Below, in pieces: positions 60,764 to 64,000 of a DNA stretch of 64,000 bases (within the stretch, counting starts at the first letter, position 1; every line of letters starts with the position of its first letter). The DNA is taken from positions 11,637 through 75,636 of the forward strand of contig CAVEQS010000006.1 in the NCBI GenBank assembly GCA_963618015.1. The letters are read 5' to 3'. The notes under the pieces are model-generated. The model searched no databases and was not told the DNA's origin. It saw nothing but the letters and a program-made list of their open reading frames with translations. A program made the translations under genes and the position numbers. The DNA comes from Apopatocola sp963618015. Lineage in GTDB: Bacteria; Bacillota; Clostridia; Oscillospirales; Oscillospiraceae.

Positions 60764-61790
60764 AATTCGTATGACAAAGCTCGCAAGCTGCGCCGGGTGC
60801 GGCGCAAAGGTAGGTGCGGGCACGCTCGCAAAGCTTTTGAAGGGCCTGCCCTCGGTGTATGACGAGCGCCTGCTCGTCGGCTACGACACGAGCGACGACG
60901 CCTGCGTTTATAAAATTTCGGACGAGCTTGTGCTTGTGGAGACGCTGGACTTCTTCCCGCCGATCGTGGACGATCCCTTCATGTTCGGCCAGATCGCCGC
61001 GGCGAACGCCATCAGCGATATTTACGCCATGGGCGCTGAGCCGAAGCTTGCGCTGAATATCATGGCGGTCTCGCCGCAGATGCCGGACGAGGCCGTGCGC
61101 GAGGTGCTGCGCGGCGGCTATACGAAGGCCGCAGAGGCCGGCGTTATCATCTCCGGCGGCCACACCATCCGCGATACCGAGCCGAAATACGGCCTTTCCG
61201 TGACGGGCTTTGCCCATCCAAACAAGATCCGCCTGAACTGCACACCGCACGCGGGCGATGTACTGATTCTCACGAAAGCGCTCGGCACGGGCATCATCTC
61301 CACGGCGAACAAGGCGGATATGGTCTCCAAAGAGACGTACGCCAAGGCTGTGGCGCAGATGGCGGAGCTCAACCGCGCCGGAAGCGAGATCGCCGGGAAA
61401 TACGATGTTCACAGCATCACCGACGTGACCGGCTTCGGCCTTATGGGGCACACCGGGGAAATGGCGAACGGCGGGAACGTCACCGCCGTCATCGAGAGCG
61501 CGAACGTGCCGCTGCTGCCGGAGGTGCTCTCGCTTGCCGAGATCGGCATTCTCCCGGAGGGCATGTACCGCAACCGCAGCTTTGCCGAGCCCTTCAGCGA
61601 GAGCGCGCCGAACGTCACGCGCGCGATGATGGACGTGCTTTTTGATCCCCAGACCTCTGGCGGGCTGCTGCTCGCCGTGGCGGAAAAGGACGCTGCCGCT
61701 CTGCTCGCGGAGCTCACCGACAAGGTGCCGCACGCCGCGCGCATCGGCTATGTGACCGAAAAGCAGAGCTGCGCGGTGAAGGTGGTATAA
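60753..61790 (+). CDS. selD: Selenide, water dikinase
   Basis: 345 residues. The N-terminal glycine-rich catalytic motif CAGCGAKVG (Cys16 and Lys19 align with E. coli Cys17 and Lys20), DTSDDACVYKI, GHTIRDTEPKYGLSVTGFAHP and TDVTGFGLMGHTGEMA are SelD signatures. It makes selenophosphate from selenide and ATP. The active site uses cysteine, not selenocysteine, and no in-frame UGA is needed. No selA or selB is in the window; with yqeB, a use in labile-selenium molybdenum enzymes is likely. Confidence 0.95.
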   Translation: MENEIRMTKLASCAGCGAKVGAGTLAKLLKGLPSVYDERLLVGYDTSDDACVYKISDELVLVETLDFFPPIVDDPFMFGQIAAANAISDIYAMGAEPKLALNIMAVSPQMPDEAVREVLRGGYTKAAEAGVIISGGHTIRDTEPKYGLSVTGFAHPNKIRLNCTPHAGDVLILTKALGTGIISTANKADMVSKETYAKAVAQMAELNRAGSEIAGKYDVHSITDVTGFGLMGHTGEMANGGNVTAVIESANVPLLPEVLSLAEIGILPEGMYRNRSFAEPFSESAPNVTRAMMDVLFDPQTSGGLLLAVAEKDAAALLAELTDKVPHAARIGYVTEKQSCAVKVV

Positions 61791-62963
61791 ATGTACTCGC
61801 TGCTGCTGGCGCTCATCTATCTTGCGTTCATCAGCCTCGGCCTGCCGGACTCGCTGCTCGGCTCCGGCTGGCCGGTCATGCATGCGGAGCTCGGCGTGCC
61901 GGTGTCGTACATGGGTGTGGTGTCCATGGTGATCTCCGGCGGGACGATCGTTTCGAGCCTTATGTCCGACCGGCTCACGCGAAAGCTCGGCACCGGCGGC
62001 GTGACGGTCGTGAGCGTGTTTCTCACGGTGCTCGCACTGCTTGGCTTTTCGATCTCTACAAAGTTCTGGATGCTCATCGCCTTTGCCGTGCCATACGGTC
62101 TCGGCGCGGGCGCGATCGACGCGGCGCTCAATAACTATGTGGCGCTGCACTATAAAGCGCGCCATATGAGCTGGCTGCACTGCTTCTGGGGCGTCGGCAC
62201 GATCGTGAGCCCGTTTGTCATGAGCTGGGCGCTGACGCATGGCACCTGGAACGCCGGCTACCGTGCCGTTGCGCTCTTGCAGCTGGGAATCGCCGTGCTG
62301 CTTCTCGTGACGCTCCCGGTGTGGAAGGCCAACAAGACCGCCGCGGAGACGAAGCAGCAAAGCGTCGGAGTGCGCGGCGCGCTGAAGATCAAGGGCGTGC
62401 CGTATATTCTCACGGGCTTTTTTGCCTACTGCGCCGCGGAGGCGACGGCGATGCAATGGGCGAGCACGTATTTTGCCGAGGTCAAGGGTCTTCCCGCCGA
62501 GCGCGCGGCGGGGCTGGCCGCGCTCTTTTATATCGGCATCACCGCCGGGCGGTTCGTGAGCGGGTTTGTTACTGACCGCCTGGGCGATCGAAACATGATC
62601 CGCCTCGGAACGGGGGTGCTCATCTGCGGCATCGGCGCGCTCGCGCTCCCGACGGCGTCTTACACCGCCGCCATTGCCGCGTTTCTCGTGATCGGGTTCG
62701 GCTGCGCGCCGATCTATCCCTGCATCATCCACTCCACGCCCGCCAATTTCGGCGCGGAGAACTCCGGCGCGATCATCGGCATCCAGATGGCGGGCGCGTA
62801 TGTCGGCTCGACGTTTGTGCCGCCGCTCTTCGGCCTTCTGGGTAATTCCCTCGGCTTTTCCATTATGCCGGTCTATCTTCTCTGTTTCGTGGTGCTGATG
62901 ATCGCCATGACAGAGCTCACGTTCCGCACGGCGGAAAAGGAAAGGAGCGATTCGGGACAATGA
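61791..62963 (+). CDS. MFS transporter
   Basis: 390 residues, 12 membrane segments, start immediately after the selD stop. Motif A appears as MSDRLTRKLGTGG after the second segment and GFVTDRLGDRNM in the second half; LHCFWGVGTIVSPF resembles FucP/sugar-type MFS. Substrate unknown; the operon suggests a purine, selenium compound or related solute, by inference. It overlaps the next gene by 4 bases. Confidence 0.85.
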   Translation: MYSLLLALIYLAFISLGLPDSLLGSGWPVMHAELGVPVSYMGVVSMVISGGTIVSSLMSDRLTRKLGTGGVTVVSVFLTVLALLGFSISTKFWMLIAFAVPYGLGAGAIDAALNNYVALHYKARHMSWLHCFWGVGTIVSPFVMSWALTHGTWNAGYRAVALLQLGIAVLLLVTLPVWKANKTAAETKQQSVGVRGALKIKGVPYILTGFFAYCAAEATAMQWASTYFAEVKGLPAERAAGLAALFYIGITAGRFVSGFVTDRLGDRNMIRLGTGVLICGIGALALPTASYTAAIAAFLVIGFGCAPIYPCIIHSTPANFGAENSGAIIGIQMAGAYVGSTFVPPLFGLLGNSLGFSIMPVYLLCFVVLMIAMTELTFRTAEKERSDSGQ

Positions 62964-63841
62964 AAGAAAACCGCAAAGCTTATATTTCCCTCTGCGCCTC
63001 CATGCTGATTTTCGGCACGATTGCGATCTTCCGGCGGAATATCCCGTTCTCTTCGGCGCTGCTCGCGTTTTCCCGTGGGTTGCTCGGCGGCGTGTTTTTG
63101 CTGATTTTCGTTGCAGTGAAGCGCCACAAGCTCGCGAAGATCGAAAAAAAGCAGCTTGCGCTGCTCGTCCTTTCGGGCGCGATCATCGGTATCGATTGGA
63201 TCTTCCTTTTTGAGGCTTACAATTACACCAGCGTAGCGGTCGCAACGATGTGCTTTTATATGCAGCCGACCATCGTGATACTGCTCTCGCCGATCGTTTT
63301 CCGCGAAAAGCTCAGCGCGAAAAAGTGGCTGTGCGCCCTCGCGGCGATCGTCGGCATGGTGTTCGTCTCCGGTGTGGCGGAGGGCGGTCTGCCCGGCGCA
63401 CAGGACGCGAAGGGCATTGCCTTCGGCCTGGCCGCCGCGGCGCTCTATGCCGCGACTGTCATCATCAATAAGAAGATCGAAGCCGAGGACGCCTACGAAA
63501 AGACGATCGTCCAGATCCTCTCCGCGGCGGCGGTGCTCATCCCGTACCTGCTGCTCACGGAGGACTTTTCGGCGGTCACGCTCGATACGCGCACGGTGAT
63601 CCTCGTGCTCATCGTCGGTCTCGTGCACAGCGGCATCGCCTACGCGCTCTACTTTGGGAACGTGAATAAGCTCTCGGCACAGTCTGTTGCGGTGCTCAGC
63701 TACATCGATCCGGTGTCCTCGCTCTTTTTCTCCGCGCTCGTGCTGCACGAGCGGCTGACGGCGCTCGGCATTTTCGGCGCGGTGCTGATCATCGGCTCGG
63801 CGCTCGTGAGCGAGCTCGGCGGGAAAAAGCTCCCGGCATAA
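62960..63841 (+). CDS. EamA/DMT-family transporter
   Basis: 293 residues, ten membrane segments in two EamA repeats (SLCASMLIFGTIAIFRRNIPFSSALLAFSRGLLGGVFLLIF ... YNYTSVAVATMCFYMQPTIVILLSPIVFREKLSAKKWLCALAAIVGMVFV; second repeat GLVHSGIAYALYFGNVNKLSAQSVAVLSYIDPVSSLFFSALVLHERLT). Usually exporters of amino acids or metabolites. Last gene of the yqeB operon. Confidence 0.88.
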   Translation: MKENRKAYISLCASMLIFGTIAIFRRNIPFSSALLAFSRGLLGGVFLLIFVAVKRHKLAKIEKKQLALLVLSGAIIGIDWIFLFEAYNYTSVAVATMCFYMQPTIVILLSPIVFREKLSAKKWLCALAAIVGMVFVSGVAEGGLPGAQDAKGIAFGLAAAALYAATVIINKKIEAEDAYEKTIVQILSAAAVLIPYLLLTEDFSAVTLDTRTVILVLIVGLVHSGIAYALYFGNVNKLSAQSVAVLSYIDPVSSLFFSALVLHERLTALGIFGAVLIIGSALVSELGGKKLPA

Positions 63842-63880
63842 AAGTTATCAGCGGGGACGGTCTCTCTGACACAATATAAA

Positions 63881-63915
63881 ATATCCCGGACACAGAAAAT
63901 GTGTCCGGGATATTG
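63881..63915 (+). terminator. Terminator of the yqeB-selD operon
   Basis: AATATCCCGGACACA, loop GAAAA, TGTGTCCGGGATATT: a 15-bp perfect stem. The last 85 bases of the window show no further gene. Confidence 0.75.
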
Positions 63916-64000
63916 TCGTTTCTGGGGAAGGCTTTTGGGTTGCGGGTAAGCGTCAAATAGAAGTTTAAAGAAGCACAAGGGTGGAGGCAAAACTCCACCC

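Noticed and set aside
60753..60810. Selenocysteine in SelD
   Set aside because: The catalytic position is an ordinary cysteine codon and no in-frame TGA occurs.
60702..62960. A 752-codon minus-strand open frame
   Set aside because: Antisense to selD and the MFS gene; His/Arg-rich without domains.

Overview
The window reads as a high-GC member of the Bacillota, class Clostridia, most likely an Oscillospiraceae-type anaerobe. The signs are HrcA/CIRCE heat-shock control, a ribosomal protein L10 leader, a glycine riboswitch ahead of a sodium:alanine/glycine symporter, the rpmH-rnpA-yidD-yidC-jag block, an Fe-S single-chain L-serine dehydratase and a strong C/G third-position bias. Placement below class is an inference. 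No rRNA, tRNA or CRISPR array was seen.

Layout. 0-3 kb: end of a starch-active enzyme, then aspA divergent from a LysR regulator. 3.0-6.4 kb: a small phage-like island holding only TerS, TerL, a small HTH-like protein, an XRE repressor and an ImmA-like peptidase around a divergent promoter with four CACG-N3-CGTG operators. 6.4-11 kb: a membrane-anchored protein, a HAD phosphatase, then rplJ-rplL and rpsF-ssb-rpsR. 11-18 kb: a HerA-like ATPase, a three-subunit xanthine-dehydrogenase-type molybdenum hydroxylase, and the riboswitch-controlled symporter. 18-23 kb: a GT-C-like membrane protein with dCMP deaminase on one strand, queH-queT-sdaA on the other. 23-27 kb: a small duplicated His-rich protein, then rpmH-rnpA-yidD-yidC-jag.

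27-34.6 kb: a catabolic cluster with a cysteine-desulfidase-like protein, GntR regulator, GntP-like permease, Asp/Glu-racemase-like protein, an ATC-hydrolase-family protein, an M20 amidohydrolase and a MalY/PatB C-S lyase. Together they resemble a route from 2-aminothiazoline-4-carboxylate through carbamoyl-cysteine to cysteine, sulfide and pyruvate. 34.7-39.7 kb: hrcA-grpE-dnaK-dnaJ with two overlapping CIRCE-like sites. 39.7-41.2 kb: a CbxX/SpoVK-type AAA ATPase. 41.4-44.3 kb: an AT-richer polymorphic toxin with a C-terminal DNA/RNA nuclease domain and an overlapping immunity gene. 44.3-47.5 kb: MgtC-like protein, CPA2 antiporter, LysR. 47.6-50.4 kb: two Pro/Thr-rich surface proteins around an SPFH/zinc-ribbon protein. 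50.5-58.8 kb: manA, small membrane protein, GNAT, a DUF559 endonuclease gene inside inverted repeats, a lipase-like hydrolase, an ACP-fused alpha-oxoamine synthase with an SDR reductase, an M42 aminopeptidase and small envelope proteins. 58.9-63.8 kb: LysR divergent from yqeB-selD-MFS-EamA, probably selenium supply for a molybdenum hydroxylase.

Five copies of a dispersed bipartite hairpin repeat lie at gene ends (8.6, 12.7, 52.5, 54.1 and 58.3 kb). The least ordinary material is the thiazoline/cysteine cluster, the ACP-oxoamine synthase/SDR pair, the terminase-only island, the repeat-enclosed DUF559 gene and the duplicated His-rich protein.
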